Source: Variovorax sp. PMC12
Lineage (GTDB): Bacteria; Pseudomonadota; Gammaproteobacteria; Burkholderiales; Burkholderiaceae_C
Assembly: GCF_003019815.1 (NCBI RefSeq)
Contig: NZ_CP027773.1
Location: forward strand, 62,001 to 126,000
DNA length: 64,000 nt
Reading direction: 5' to 3'
Part shown: piece by piece, positions 48,760-58,532 of the stretch
How the letters are laid out: each line of letters opens with the position of its first letter
Numbering within the stretch: position 1 is the first letter of the stretch
Program-made: the position numbers and the translations under genes
The notes under the pieces: generated by a model
What the model was told of the DNA's origin: nothing
The model's input: only the letters and a program-made list of their open reading frames with translations
Databases searched by the model: none

Positions 48760-49209
48760 TCAAAACGATAGTGTCTTCGCTTCCGCCTTCATGGCCTGGG
48801 CGATCAGCCGCATGTCGCCATCGTTGACCTCGAACATGCCGAAGCGGAATTTGTAGCCCCACTGCCTGGGGTTCTCGATGAAGGCGAGCCGTTCGATCAA
48901 CGGCGCGATGGGCGCTTCATGCGACGTGGCATATGCCACGTCGCGGCGCCACGGCACGAAACCGTTGCCCATGTCGAACTCGTACGGCCCGCCCGACTGC
49001 ACGATGCCGATCGCGACGAAGCTCTGCAGCCTGTCGGTGCCGCCGAACACTGTGGCCGGCGAATAGTAGGCCACGCGGTCTCCGGGCGACAGCCGCTTGA
49101 GCGGCGCGTGCTTGCCGTGGCCCACCTGCATGAAGCCGGTGGGCCGGTGGTCGCGGCCACGCCGGGCATGCTCGGCGCTGGCCACGGCGATCCAGTTTCG
49201 CTGCGTCAT
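48760..49209 (-). CDS. EVE-domain protein
   Basis: A 149-residue EVE/PUA-like protein: NWIAVASAEHARRGRDHRPTGFMQVGHGKHAPLKRLSPGDRVAYYSPAT and FVAIGIVQSGGPYEFDMGNGFVPWRRDVAYA. EVE proteins have an aromatic cage and bind modified nucleobases in DNA or RNA, often in stress or defence contexts. It is stacked between a VOC and a GyrI-like gene. The role is unknown; the WYL regulator nearby is compatible with a stress-responsive operon. Confidence 0.85.
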   Translation of the reverse strand: MTQRNWIAVASAEHARRGRDHRPTGFMQVGHGKHAPLKRLSPGDRVAYYSPATVFGGTDRLQSFVAIGIVQSGGPYEFDMGNGFVPWRRDVAYATSHEAPIAPLIERLAFIENPRQWGYKFRFGMFEVNDGDMRLIAQAMKAEAKTLSF

Positions 49210-49215
49210 GGTGGT

Positions 49216-49587
49216 TCAGTCCGGTGCGTGCAGGCCGACTTCGTTGCCTTCGGTGTCGCGCATATAGGCGATGAAACCCATGCCCGGAGGCAGCGCGGAC
49301 TTGGCCCCCACGATCTGTCCGCCAGCCGCCTCGACGCGTGCCAGCACGGCGTCGATGCCGGGCGTGCAGTCGAGGTAGATGCGGATTCCGGTGCCTGCAC
49401 GTGCGCTGCCGCTCGCGCCGGCTTGCAGGGCGCCGCCCGTGGCGGGCTTGTCGTGGGGGAACACGGCCAGCGTGTCGGCGCCGAAGGTCTCGCGACGCAG
49501 CTTGCGGCCCAGTACGGTCTCGTAGAAGGCCTGGGCGCGGTCCATGTCGGCGACCGGGATCTCGAACCAGCTGATGGCGTTTTGCAT
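49216..49587 (-). CDS. VOC-family protein
   Basis: A 123-residue glyoxalase/bleomycin-resistance-type (VOC) protein: WFEIPVADMDRAQAFYETVLGRKL and the end MGFIAYMRDTEGNEVGLHAPD with the metal-ligand Glu. Function unknown; members include dioxygenases, epimerases and antibiotic-binding proteins. First gene of the VOC-EVE-GyrI-YafY operon, 6 bases from the EVE gene, with a perfect inverted repeat upstream. Confidence 0.88.
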   Translation of the reverse strand: MQNAISWFEIPVADMDRAQAFYETVLGRKLRRETFGADTLAVFPHDKPATGGALQAGASGSARAGTGIRIYLDCTPGIDAVLARVEAAGGQIVGAKSALPPGMGFIAYMRDTEGNEVGLHAPD

Positions 49588-49637
49588 TTGGAGGGCTCTC
49601 TTTCGTGTGTTGTTGAGGAGCCCCGATGGTGCTGGCG

Positions 49638-49665
49638 GGCTACTGACAGCGTCTTGTCAGTAGCC
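49638..49665. promoter_or_regulatory. Perfect 11-bp inverted repeat before the VOC operon
   Basis: Arms at 49638-49648 and 49655-49665, around a 6-base centre, with TACTGACA/TGTCAGTA as the core. It lies 51-78 bases before the VOC start. The position and symmetry fit an operator for the YafY-type regulator encoded at the end of the operon. Confidence 0.6.
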
Positions 49666-49678
49666 TGTCGGCAGGTCG

Positions 49679-49717
49679 AAAAAAAGCCCGCGCACGCTCC
49701 GGGGAGCATGCGCGGGC
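49679..49717 (-). terminator. Terminator after phoH
   Basis: A 15-bp stem with one mismatch (49686-49700 with 49703-49717), followed on the minus strand by seven T residues. Confidence 0.92.
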
Positions 49718-49739
49718 CCTGTGCGGGACGAAGCGAAGG

Positions 49740-51551
49740 CTAGAGCACGTCGCTCGCGAAATCGGCCAGCCGCGAGCGTTCGCCGCGCGCCAGCGTGATG
49801 TGCCCGCCGTGCGGCCAGCCCTTGAACTTGTCGACCGCGAAGGTCAGGCCGGAGGAGCCTTCCGTGAGGTACGGCGTGTCGATCTGCGCGAGGTTGCCCA
49901 TGCAGATGATCTTGGTGCCGGGGCCTGCGCGCGTGATCAGCGTCTTCATCTGCTTGGGCGTCAGGTTCTGCGCCTCGTCGATGATCACGTACTTGTTCAG
50001 GAAGGTGCGCCCGCGCATGAAGTTCATGCTCTTGACCTTGATGCGGCTGCGGATCAGCTCGTTGGTGGCCGCGCGGCCCCACTCGCCGGCACCGCCGCCG
50101 TCACCCTTGGCCAGGAACTCGAGGTTGTCGTCGAGCGCGCCCATCCAGGGGCCCATCTTTTCTTCCTCGGTGCCGGGCAGGAAGCCGATGTCTTCGCCCA
50201 CGCTCACGGTGGCGCGGGTCATGATGATCTCGGTGTAGCGGCGGTCGTCCAGCACCTGCGTGAGACCGGAGGCCAGCGCCATCAGGGTCTTGCCGGTGCC
50301 GGCGGTGCCGGTCAGCGTGACGAAGTCGATTTCCGGGTCCATCAGCAGGTTCATCGCGAAGTTCTGCTCGCGGTTGCGGGTGTTCACGCCCCACACGGCG
50401 TTCTTGCCCGAGCTGTAGTCCTTGAGCGTCTTCAGCACCGCGGTCTTGTCGCGGATTTCGGTGACGCGCGCGTACATGCTCGGCTCGCCCGGCGCTTCGA
50501 AGAAGACGAACTGGTTGATGTACAGGTTGGGCACCAGCGGACCGCTGATCCGGTAGAAGGTGTTGCTGCCGCTCTGCCAGCTTTCGACCGTCTTGCTCTG
50601 GCGGGTCCAGAAGTCGGGCGGCAGGGCCAGCGAGCCGGCGTAGAGCAGGTCGCCATCTTCCAGCGTCTTGTCGTTCTGGTAGTCGTCGGCGGCCAGGCCG
50701 AGCGCGCGCGCCTTGACGCGCATGTTGATGTCCTTCGACACCAGCACGACCTCTTGCTTCGGCTTGCCTGGCTTGTCGGTGGCGTACTCGTCGCGCAGCG
50801 CCTGCACCACGCCGAGGATCTGGTTGTCCGCCTTGCCCTGGGGCAGGCTGACCGGCAGCGAGTAGTCCAGCGGTGCGGTCTGGAAGAACAGCCGGCCGCC
50901 GGCTTCGCGGTGGCCGGTGGTGTCGAGCTTCAGGCCCTTGTCGATGTCGGCATCCTGCGCGGCGGCCAGCGCGTCAAGCGTGCGGCTGGTCTGGCGGCCG
51001 TTGCGTGCGACTTCGGTCGTGCCTTTCTTGTGGCCGTCGAGCTCTTCCAGCACGATCATCGGCAGGAAGATGTCGTGCTCCTCGAAGCGGAACAGGCACA
51101 TCGGGTCGTGCAGCAGCACGTTGGTGTCGAGCACGAAGAGCTTGGCGGGACCGGCGGACTTGCTGCGCTTGGGGCGGGCGGGAGTCTGCGGCGCCGACGA
51201 GACAGGTGCGGGAGCAGCGACCGGTGCGGTCGGCTGTACCTTCGTCTCGACCTGTATGAGGGCTTGCGGCTGGGGCGCGCTCACGGGCGCCGGTGCGGTC
51301 GCGGGAGTGGCAGCGGGCGCGGCTTTCGCCTTGGTCCGGCGCGCCGGGCGCGTGGCCGCGGATGCGCCGCCGGCACCGTCGGTGCCGATGCTGTCGAACA
51401 GTTCCAGCGGTTGCGGCGTGCGCGCGGGCGCCTCATCGGCGCGCTGGTCGGTAGCGCGGCGCGAGCCCCGGTGCGAGGAACGGGCGGGCGCGTCGATTGC
51501 GTCCGGCGAGAGCAATGCGGCGCGTTTCGTGGGGGCGGGGGGCAATGGCAT
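49740..51551 (-). CDS. PhoH-family protein with PIN domain
   Basis: A 603-residue fusion: an Ala/Pro-rich N-terminal tail (about 1-130), a PIN ribonuclease-like domain (FVLDTNVLLHDP, near 142-155), then a PhoH ATPase domain (VTLTGTAGTGKTLMALASGL Walker A; YVIIDEAQNLTPKQMK Walker B). This is the PhoH2 type, active as RNA helicase/ribonuclease in mycobacteria. Start at 51551 (MPLPPAPTKR); the N-tail is low-complexity, so the exact start is uncertain. Confidence 0.92.
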   Translation of the reverse strand: MPLPPAPTKRAALLSPDAIDAPARSSHRGSRRATDQRADEAPARTPQPLELFDSIGTDGAGGASAATRPARRTKAKAAPAATPATAPAPVSAPQPQALIQVETKVQPTAPVAAPAPVSSAPQTPARPKRSKSAGPAKLFVLDTNVLLHDPMCLFRFEEHDIFLPMIVLEELDGHKKGTTEVARNGRQTSRTLDALAAAQDADIDKGLKLDTTGHREAGGRLFFQTAPLDYSLPVSLPQGKADNQILGVVQALRDEYATDKPGKPKQEVVLVSKDINMRVKARALGLAADDYQNDKTLEDGDLLYAGSLALPPDFWTRQSKTVESWQSGSNTFYRISGPLVPNLYINQFVFFEAPGEPSMYARVTEIRDKTAVLKTLKDYSSGKNAVWGVNTRNREQNFAMNLLMDPEIDFVTLTGTAGTGKTLMALASGLTQVLDDRRYTEIIMTRATVSVGEDIGFLPGTEEEKMGPWMGALDDNLEFLAKGDGGGAGEWGRAATNELIRSRIKVKSMNFMRGRTFLNKYVIIDEAQNLTPKQMKTLITRAGPGTKIICMGNLAQIDTPYLTEGSSGLTFAVDKFKGWPHGGHITLARGERSRLADFASDVL

Positions 51552-51587
51552 GTGTCAGGTCGCTCGCAGGAAGTGGGAACCAGAAAA

Positions 51588-51616
51588 CGAAAAAGCCGCC
51601 TGAAGACCAAGGCGGC
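51588..51616 (-). terminator. Terminator after bcp
   Basis: An AAGCCGCC/GGCGGCTT stem with a T-run on the minus strand. It lies between bcp and phoH, which are both on the minus strand. Confidence 0.8.
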
Positions 51617-51751
51617 TTTGTTCGGAGGATGCGGTCGTGGAGCTCAACGGCATGAGGCCATTATGCACACCGCAAATGAAGCACCGGGGGCTCTTTTGCG
51701 CGTGGCGTTGGGCATTTCCCACGCCGCGCCGCCAGAGCGCCCCTGCGGTGA

Positions 51752-52228
51752 TCAGGCCGCCTTCTTGAGCGCCTTGACCGCCTTGAGCACGTCGTCGACG
51801 TGCCCCGGAACCTTGAGCCCGCGCCATTCGGCCTTCAGGATGCCGTCGGCGCCGATCAGGAAGGTGCTGCGCTCGATGCCCTTGACCTTCTTGCCGTACA
51901 TGATCTTGTTCTTGACCACGCCGAACATGTGGCACATCTTTTCTTCGGTGTCGGCGATGAGTTCGAAGGGGAGTTCGAGCTTGGCCTTGAATTCGTCGTG
52001 CGACTTCATGTTGTCGCGGGACACGCCGAAGACGGTGGCACCGGCTTTTTCGAAGTCTTTGTAGCGGTCGCGAAACTGCATCGCTTCGGTAGTACAACCC
52101 GGAGTGTTATCTTTCGGGTAAAAATACATGACCAGCACGTGGCCGAGATGCGAGGTATTCGAGACCTTGAGGCCGCCCGTGGCGTTGGCGTCGAATTCAG
52201 GAATGGGTTTGTTGACAACGATCGCCAT
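51752..52228 (-). CDS. bcp: Thiol peroxidase Bcp (PrxQ)
   Basis: A 158-residue peroxiredoxin with peroxidatic Cys in NTPGCTTEAMQFRDRY, followed by VFGVSRDNMKSHDEFKAKLELPFELIAD. Bcp enzymes reduce peroxides with thioredoxin. Only the peroxidatic Cys is obvious; the Cys five residues on in classical Bcp is replaced (GCTTEA), so it may be of the 1-Cys or atypical type. Its leader holds a 7-bp CGAGCCC/GGGCTCG hairpin (52261-52289). Confidence 0.93.
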   Translation of the reverse strand: MAIVVNKPIPEFDANATGGLKVSNTSHLGHVLVMYFYPKDNTPGCTTEAMQFRDRYKDFEKAGATVFGVSRDNMKSHDEFKAKLELPFELIADTEEKMCHMFGVVKNKIMYGKKVKGIERSTFLIGADGILKAEWRGLKVPGHVDDVLKAVKALKKAA

Positions 52229-52374
52229 GAAACTTGTTTTCTCCGTTAGATTCCGTTCTTCGAGCCCTCTCAGCCTTTTTCGGGGCTCGCTCGATGAATG
52301 GAGGATTGGTCGTTGCTAACTTTGGGGTAGCTGGCCTGTTCGCAACCTAGTATTTTACCCCGAAAACGCCTCTA

Positions 52375-52758
52375 TCAGCCACCCGCCGGGCTCTCGACCA
52401 GCAGCGCGGCGATTACGTGGCGGCCTTCCCCGGCCAGGATGTTGTAGGTCCGGCAGGCGGCGGCTGTGTCCATGGTCTCGACCCCGGTGCGCTGCGCCAT
52501 GAGGGGCTTCAGCCACGCCGGCTGGGGAAAGCGGATGCGGTTTCCGCTGCCGAAGATGATCAATTCCGCGCCCAGCGCGGTCAGTTGCGCGAAATGCTCC
52601 GGCCCGAGCTGGTCGAAGCTGGCGCAGTTCCACTCGAAGCGCTCGCCGCGCGAGCCGACGACCACGCTGCCTTCGACTTTTTCGTTGTTGATTGCAACCC
52701 AGCCGGGGCCGTGCGCGGTGAGGGACTGGGCGTCTGATTTGTCGGGCTGGAGCTTCAT
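52375..52758 (-). CDS. Mth938-like (DUF498) domain protein
   Basis: A 127-residue Mth938/NDUFAF3-like protein: VAINNEKVEGSVVVGSRGERFEWN, LGAELIIFGSGNRIRFPQP, VETMDTAAACRTYNILAGEGRHVIAALL. The family has no fixed bacterial function; the eukaryotic relative helps assemble complex I. ATG 52758 is the family-like start. A TATAAT on the minus strand (52783-52788) is a possible -10. It is divergent from alaA. Confidence 0.85.
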   Translation of the reverse strand: MKLQPDKSDAQSLTAHGPGWVAINNEKVEGSVVVGSRGERFEWNCASFDQLGPEHFAQLTALGAELIIFGSGNRIRFPQPAWLKPLMAQRTGVETMDTAAACRTYNILAGEGRHVIAALLVESPAGG

Positions 52759-52902
52759 CTGGGCACTGGGAACTGTGGTCAAATTATAGGTTTTCCCTGG
52801 TGCCAGAGGGCCTGCAAGGGCTTTCGCAAGCCAACCTCGCCGGCCTGTATCTCCGAGTAACAAACCCGTCTCAACCCGTTAATCCGCGCCCGGGAGGGCC
52901 CT

Positions 52903-54135
52903 TTGAAGCAGCTCAAGAAATCGGCCAAGCTGGCCAACGTCCTCTACGACATCCGCGGTCCCATCATGGATGCCGCCAAGCAGATGGAAGAGGACGGCCA
53001 GAAGATCATCAAGCTCAACATCGGCAACCTGGCCGTGTTCGGCTTCGACGCGCCCGAGGAAATCCAGCAGGACATGATCCGCAACCTGCCGACCTCGGCG
53101 GGCTATTCGGACAGCAAGGGTGTCTTCGCCGCGCGCAAGGCCGTGATGCACGAGACGCAGAAGCAGGGTGTCGTGGGCGTCACACTCGACGACATCTACC
53201 TCGGCAACGGCGCCAGCGAGCTGATCGCCATGTCCACCAACGCGCTGCTCAACGACGGCGACGAGCTGCTCCTGCCTGCCCCCGACTATCCGCTGTGGAC
53301 CGCTTCCACGAGCCTGTCCGGCGGCACCCCGGTGCACTACCTGTGCGACGAGGCCAACGGCTGGATGCCCAACCTGGACGACATCCGCGCCAAGATCACG
53401 CCGCGCACCAAGGGCATCGTGGTCATCAATCCGAACAACCCGACCGGCGCGCTGTATTCCGACGACCTGCTCAAGAGCATCGTGGCCATCGCGCGCGAGC
53501 ACGACCTCGTGATCTTCGCCGACGAGGTCTACGACAAGGTGCTCTACGACGGCGTCAAGCACACCGCCATCGCGAGCCTGTCGACCGACGTGCTCACGCT
53601 GACCTTCAATTCGCTCTCCAAGAGCTACCGCTCGTGCGGCTACCGTGCCGGCTGGCTCGCGGTGTCGGGCAACAAGCGCGCCGCGCAGGACTACATCGAG
53701 GGCCTGAACATGCTCTCGAACATGCGCCTGTGCGCCAACGTGCCGGGCCAATGGGCCATCCAGACGGCGCTGGGCGGCTACCAGAGCATCAACGACCTCG
53801 TGTGCGAAGGCGGGCGCCTGCGCCGCCAGCGCGACCTGGCCTACGAGCTGATCACCGCCATTCCCGGCGTGAGCTGCGTCAAGCCGAGCGCCGCGCTCTA
53901 CATGTTTCCCAAGCTCGACCCCGAGGTCTACCCGATCGAGGACGACCGCCAGTTCTTCCTCGAGCTGCTGAAGGAAACCCGCGTGATGCTGGTGCAGGGC
54001 ACCGGCTTCAACTGGGCCACGCCCGACCATTTCCGCATCGTGTTCCTGCCCCACGAGGACGACCTGCGCGAAGCTATCAACCGCATCGCCAAGTTCCTGG
54101 AGCAGTACCGCCTGCGCCGCAAGACGGGCTCATGA
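52903..54135 (+). CDS. alaA: Alanine-synthesizing aminotransferase AlaA
   Basis: A 410-residue fold-type I PLP aminotransferase: YDIRGPIMDAAKQMEEDGQKIIKLNIGNLAVFGFDAPEE at the N-terminus (AlaA signature), VINPNNPTGALY, and the PLP-lysine motif FNSLSKSYRSCGYRAGW. AlaA makes alanine from pyruvate and glutamate. Start TTG 52903, preceded by GGGAGGG. The stop overlaps the next gene's ATG. Confidence 0.95.
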   Translation: MKQLKKSAKLANVLYDIRGPIMDAAKQMEEDGQKIIKLNIGNLAVFGFDAPEEIQQDMIRNLPTSAGYSDSKGVFAARKAVMHETQKQGVVGVTLDDIYLGNGASELIAMSTNALLNDGDELLLPAPDYPLWTASTSLSGGTPVHYLCDEANGWMPNLDDIRAKITPRTKGIVVINPNNPTGALYSDDLLKSIVAIAREHDLVIFADEVYDKVLYDGVKHTAIASLSTDVLTLTFNSLSKSYRSCGYRAGWLAVSGNKRAAQDYIEGLNMLSNMRLCANVPGQWAIQTALGGYQSINDLVCEGGRLRRQRDLAYELITAIPGVSCVKPSAALYMFPKLDPEVYPIEDDRQFFLELLKETRVMLVQGTGFNWATPDHFRIVFLPHEDDLREAINRIAKFLEQYRLRRKTGS

Positions 54136-55163
54136 ACCTCGCCCGTGTCGCCGTGGCGCTGTCCCTGGTCGCGCTGTCCGTTGGCGCCGCCGGCAAGGAA
54201 CCGGTTGCGTTCTCGCACAACGACTGGGAGCTGGCCTGCGACAACACGCTGACCTGCCGGGCCGCCGGCTACCAGGCGGACAGCGGCGGCAGCGAGCCGG
54301 TGTCGATGCTCGTTACCCGCAAGGCCGGCCCCGGCACGCCGATCGACATCCAGCTCCAGATCGGCGACGCCGACGGCGTCAAGGGCACGCTGCGCTTCAA
54401 GGTCGGCAAGGCCACGGTCTCGGGCCTCGAGGCGGGAACCGCCAGCTTCGACGACAGCCAGGTCCGTTCCGTGCTGCCCGAACTCCTCAAGGGCGACGAA
54501 GCCCAGGTCACGGCGGGCGGCGGCAAGAAGTGGGTTCTTTCGCTGTCCGGCCTCAATGCCGTGCTGCTGAAGATGGACGAGGCGCAGGGCCGGGTCGGCA
54601 CGCCGGGTGCGCTGGTGCGCAAGGGCAGCAGGCCCGAATCCTCGGCGCTGCAGCCTGTGCCCATGCCCGTCGTCAACGTGCCGAGGCCGCCGAAGGCGCG
54701 TCCCGGCGATGCCGCCCTGGCCGCGCGCATCTTCCCCTCGCTCGACCTGAAAGACGCGCTCGAGCAGTGCAACAACCAGGAACAGGTCAACGCCAAGTCG
54801 GTGGAAGTCCACCGCCTGAACGACCGCAAGGTGCTGCTGGCCCTGGGCTGCGGCGTGGGGGCGTACAACTACACCACGCTGCTCTGGATTGCCGGCGACA
54901 AGCCGCCTTATGCGCCCGTGTCCCTCGAGGCGAGCGGCGAGTTCGACGAAAAGGACGCCAGCGTCACCTCTTCCATGAAGGGGCGCGGCATCGGCGACTG
55001 CTGGTCGGCCGAGACCTGGAATTTCAACGGCAAGGACTTCGTGCGCACCGGCGCGACGGGCGACGGCATGTGCCGTGGCTTCGCCGGTGGTGCCTGGAGC
55101 TTGCCCCGCTACGTCAGCCGCGTCGTCGTGACCGAGCCGGCCGCCACCCCATCCAAACCATGA
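54132..55163 (+). CDS. DUF1176 periplasmic protein
   Basis: A 343-residue protein with a signal peptide (MNLARVAVALSLVALSVGAAG), the FSHNDWELACDNTLTCRAAGYQ start typical of DUF1176, and paired cysteines later (LEQCNN, LGCGVGAYN, GDCWSAETW, GMCRGF). The function is unknown; this family is of invasion-protein-like, exported proteins. It sits between alaA and hom with ATGA overlaps at one or both ends, so it is co-translated with amino-acid genes. Confidence 0.85.
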   Translation: MNLARVAVALSLVALSVGAAGKEPVAFSHNDWELACDNTLTCRAAGYQADSGGSEPVSMLVTRKAGPGTPIDIQLQIGDADGVKGTLRFKVGKATVSGLEAGTASFDDSQVRSVLPELLKGDEAQVTAGGGKKWVLSLSGLNAVLLKMDEAQGRVGTPGALVRKGSRPESSALQPVPMPVVNVPRPPKARPGDAALAARIFPSLDLKDALEQCNNQEQVNAKSVEVHRLNDRKVLLALGCGVGAYNYTTLLWIAGDKPPYAPVSLEASGEFDEKDASVTSSMKGRGIGDCWSAETWNFNGKDFVRTGATGDGMCRGFAGGAWSLPRYVSRVVVTEPAATPSKP

Positions 55164-55177
55164 ACGCGACTCTCCCA

Positions 55178-56500
<1,323 letters not shown>

Positions 56501-56538
56501 GCGACGGCGCGCCCAAGCCAAACAACCGAGCATTCAAA

Positions 56539-57954
56539 GTGAACTACCTGAGCACCCGCGGCCACCCCGACCGCAAGCGCTTCTGCGAAATCCTCCTCGA
56601 AGGCCTCGCGCCCGACGGCGGGCTCTACCTGCCCGAGCAATACCCGCAGGTCGACACCGCCACGCTCGCCAAGTGGCGCGCGCTGCCGTACGCCGAGCTG
56701 GCCTTCGAGATCCTCTCGCTCTACATCGACGACATTCCGCCGGCCGACCTGAAGGCGCTCTGCGCGAAGACCTACACCGCCGAAGTGTTCGGTACCGACG
56801 AGATCGTGCCGCTGCGCGAGCTCGAAGACGGCGTGTACCTCGAAGCCCTGTCCAACGGCCCCACGCTGGCCTTCAAGGACATGGCGATGCAGCTGCTGGG
56901 CAACCTGTTCGAGTACGAACTGGCGCGCCGCGGCTCGGAGCTCAACATCCTGGGCGCCACCAGCGGCGACACCGGCAGCGCTGCCGAGTACGCCATGCGC
57001 GGCAAGAAGGGCGTGCGCGTCTTCATGACCTCGCCGGACGGCCGCATGAGCCCGTTCCAGCAGGCGCAGATGTTCAGCCTGCAGGACGAGAACATTCACA
57101 ACATCGCCATCACCGGCGTGTTCGACGACTGCCAGGACATCGTCAAGGCGGTGTCGAACGACTTGGGCTTCAAGCGCAAGTACCGCATCGGCACGGTCAA
57201 CTCGATCAACTGGGCGCGGCTGCTGGCGCAGGTGGTCTATTACTTCGCTGGCTACTTCCAGGCCACGGCGAGCAACGACAAGCCGGTGAGCTTCACCGTG
57301 CCCTCGGGCAACTTCGGCAACGTCTGCGCGGGCCACGTGGCACGCATGATGGGCCTGCCGATCCAGACGCTGGTGGTCGCCACCAACGAGAACGACGTGC
57401 TCGACGAGTTCTTCCGCACCGGCGTGTACCGCGTGCGCGGCGCGGCCGACACGCACGAGACCTCCAGCCCGTCGATGGACATCAGCAAGGCCAGCAACTT
57501 CGAGCGCTTCGTGTTCGACCTGGTGGGCCGCGACGCCGCCCGGCTGCGCAAGCTGTTCGTGGAAGACCTGGGCGTGCAGGGCAGCTTCGACCTGAGCGGC
57601 GACCCGGCGTTCCAGCAGGCCGCCGGGCGCTTCGGCTTCAAGAGCAGCCGCAGCACGCATGCAGACCGCCTGGCCGTCATCCGTGACACCGACAAGCGCT
57701 TTGCAACGCTGGTCGACCCGCACACGGCCGACGGCCTGAAGGCCGCGCGCGAGCACATCGTGCCGGGCGTGCCGATGGTGGTGCTCGAAACCGCCTTGCC
57801 CATCAAGTTCGCGGCCACGCTGGTCGAGGCGCTGGGCGAAGAGCCCGCGCGCCCGAAGAAGTTCGAAGGCATCGAGGCGCTGCCCAAGCGCGTCGTCAAG
57901 CTGCCGGCCGACGCGGAAGCCGTCAAGGCCTACATCGCGCAGAACTGTGACTGA
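56539..57954 (+). CDS. thrC: Threonine synthase
   Basis: A 471-residue PLP enzyme: VNYLSTRGHP at the start, PLP lysine K113 in SNGPTLAFKDMAMQ, GATSGDTGSAAEYAM and NSINWARLLAQVVYYF. It converts phosphohomoserine to threonine. Start GTG 56539. With hom it makes up the threonine branch; thrB (homoserine kinase) is not in the window. Confidence 0.96.
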   Translation: MNYLSTRGHPDRKRFCEILLEGLAPDGGLYLPEQYPQVDTATLAKWRALPYAELAFEILSLYIDDIPPADLKALCAKTYTAEVFGTDEIVPLRELEDGVYLEALSNGPTLAFKDMAMQLLGNLFEYELARRGSELNILGATSGDTGSAAEYAMRGKKGVRVFMTSPDGRMSPFQQAQMFSLQDENIHNIAITGVFDDCQDIVKAVSNDLGFKRKYRIGTVNSINWARLLAQVVYYFAGYFQATASNDKPVSFTVPSGNFGNVCAGHVARMMGLPIQTLVVATNENDVLDEFFRTGVYRVRGAADTHETSSPSMDISKASNFERFVFDLVGRDAARLRKLFVEDLGVQGSFDLSGDPAFQQAAGRFGFKSSRSTHADRLAVIRDTDKRFATLVDPHTADGLKAAREHIVPGVPMVVLETALPIKFAATLVEALGEEPARPKKFEGIEALPKRVVKLPADAEAVKAYIAQNCD

Positions 57955-57986
57955 CCACGGCCGGGCCCGCGCATGAAGGTCGTCGC

Positions 57987-58532
57987 ATGAAGGTGGTCGG
58001 GTTTGCCGGCTATTCGGGCGCGGGCAAGACCACGCTGCTCGAGCGCCTGATTCCGGCGCTCAAGCGGCACGGGCTGCGCGTGTCGGTGGTCAAGCATGCG
58101 CACCACAAGTTCGACATCGACCATCCGGGCAAGGACACCTGGCGCCACCGCCAGGCCGGAGCCTTCGAGGTGGTGGTGGCGTCCGACCAGCGGCTGGCGG
58201 TGATGCGCGAGTTCGAGGTGCCCGTCGAGCCCAGCGTGCACCAACTGCTGGCCGAAGTGCATGCCGCGGCCGACTGGGTGCTGGTCGAGGGCTTCCGGCA
58301 CAGCGACCTGCTCAAGATCGAGGTCTGGCGCGAGCCGGGAGCGGGCGAGCCTTCGCGGCCCGTGCTGTACCCGGACGACCCCTTCGTCACCGCCGTGGCC
58401 ACTGACGCGCCGGGCAGCCTGCCGTCGCCCACCGCGCGCCCGCTGTTCGACCTCAACGACGCCGAGGCCATTGCGAAGTGGTTGATCGACAGCGGCGACC
58501 GCTTCGAATACAACCCCGAACACCATGGCTGA
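57987..58532 (+). CDS. mobB: Molybdopterin-guanine dinucleotide biosynthesis protein MobB
   Basis: A 181-residue P-loop GTPase: MKVVGFAGYSGAGKTTLLERLIPALKRHGLRVSVVKHAHH with Walker A, and WVLVEGFRHSDLLKIEVWR. MobB assists MobA in making the guanine dinucleotide form of the molybdenum cofactor. Its last codons overlap the moeA start. Confidence 0.95.
   Translation: MKVVGFAGYSGAGKTTLLERLIPALKRHGLRVSVVKHAHHKFDIDHPGKDTWRHRQAGAFEVVVASDQRLAVMREFEVPVEPSVHQLLAEVHAAADWVLVEGFRHSDLLKIEVWREPGAGEPSRPVLYPDDPFVTAVATDAPGSLPSPTARPLFDLNDAEAIAKWLIDSGDRFEYNPEHHG

Noticed and set aside
49800..52064. A 754-codon plus-strand open frame opposite phoH and bcp
   Set aside because: It spans two well-supported minus-strand genes and a terminator and has no protein-like features.
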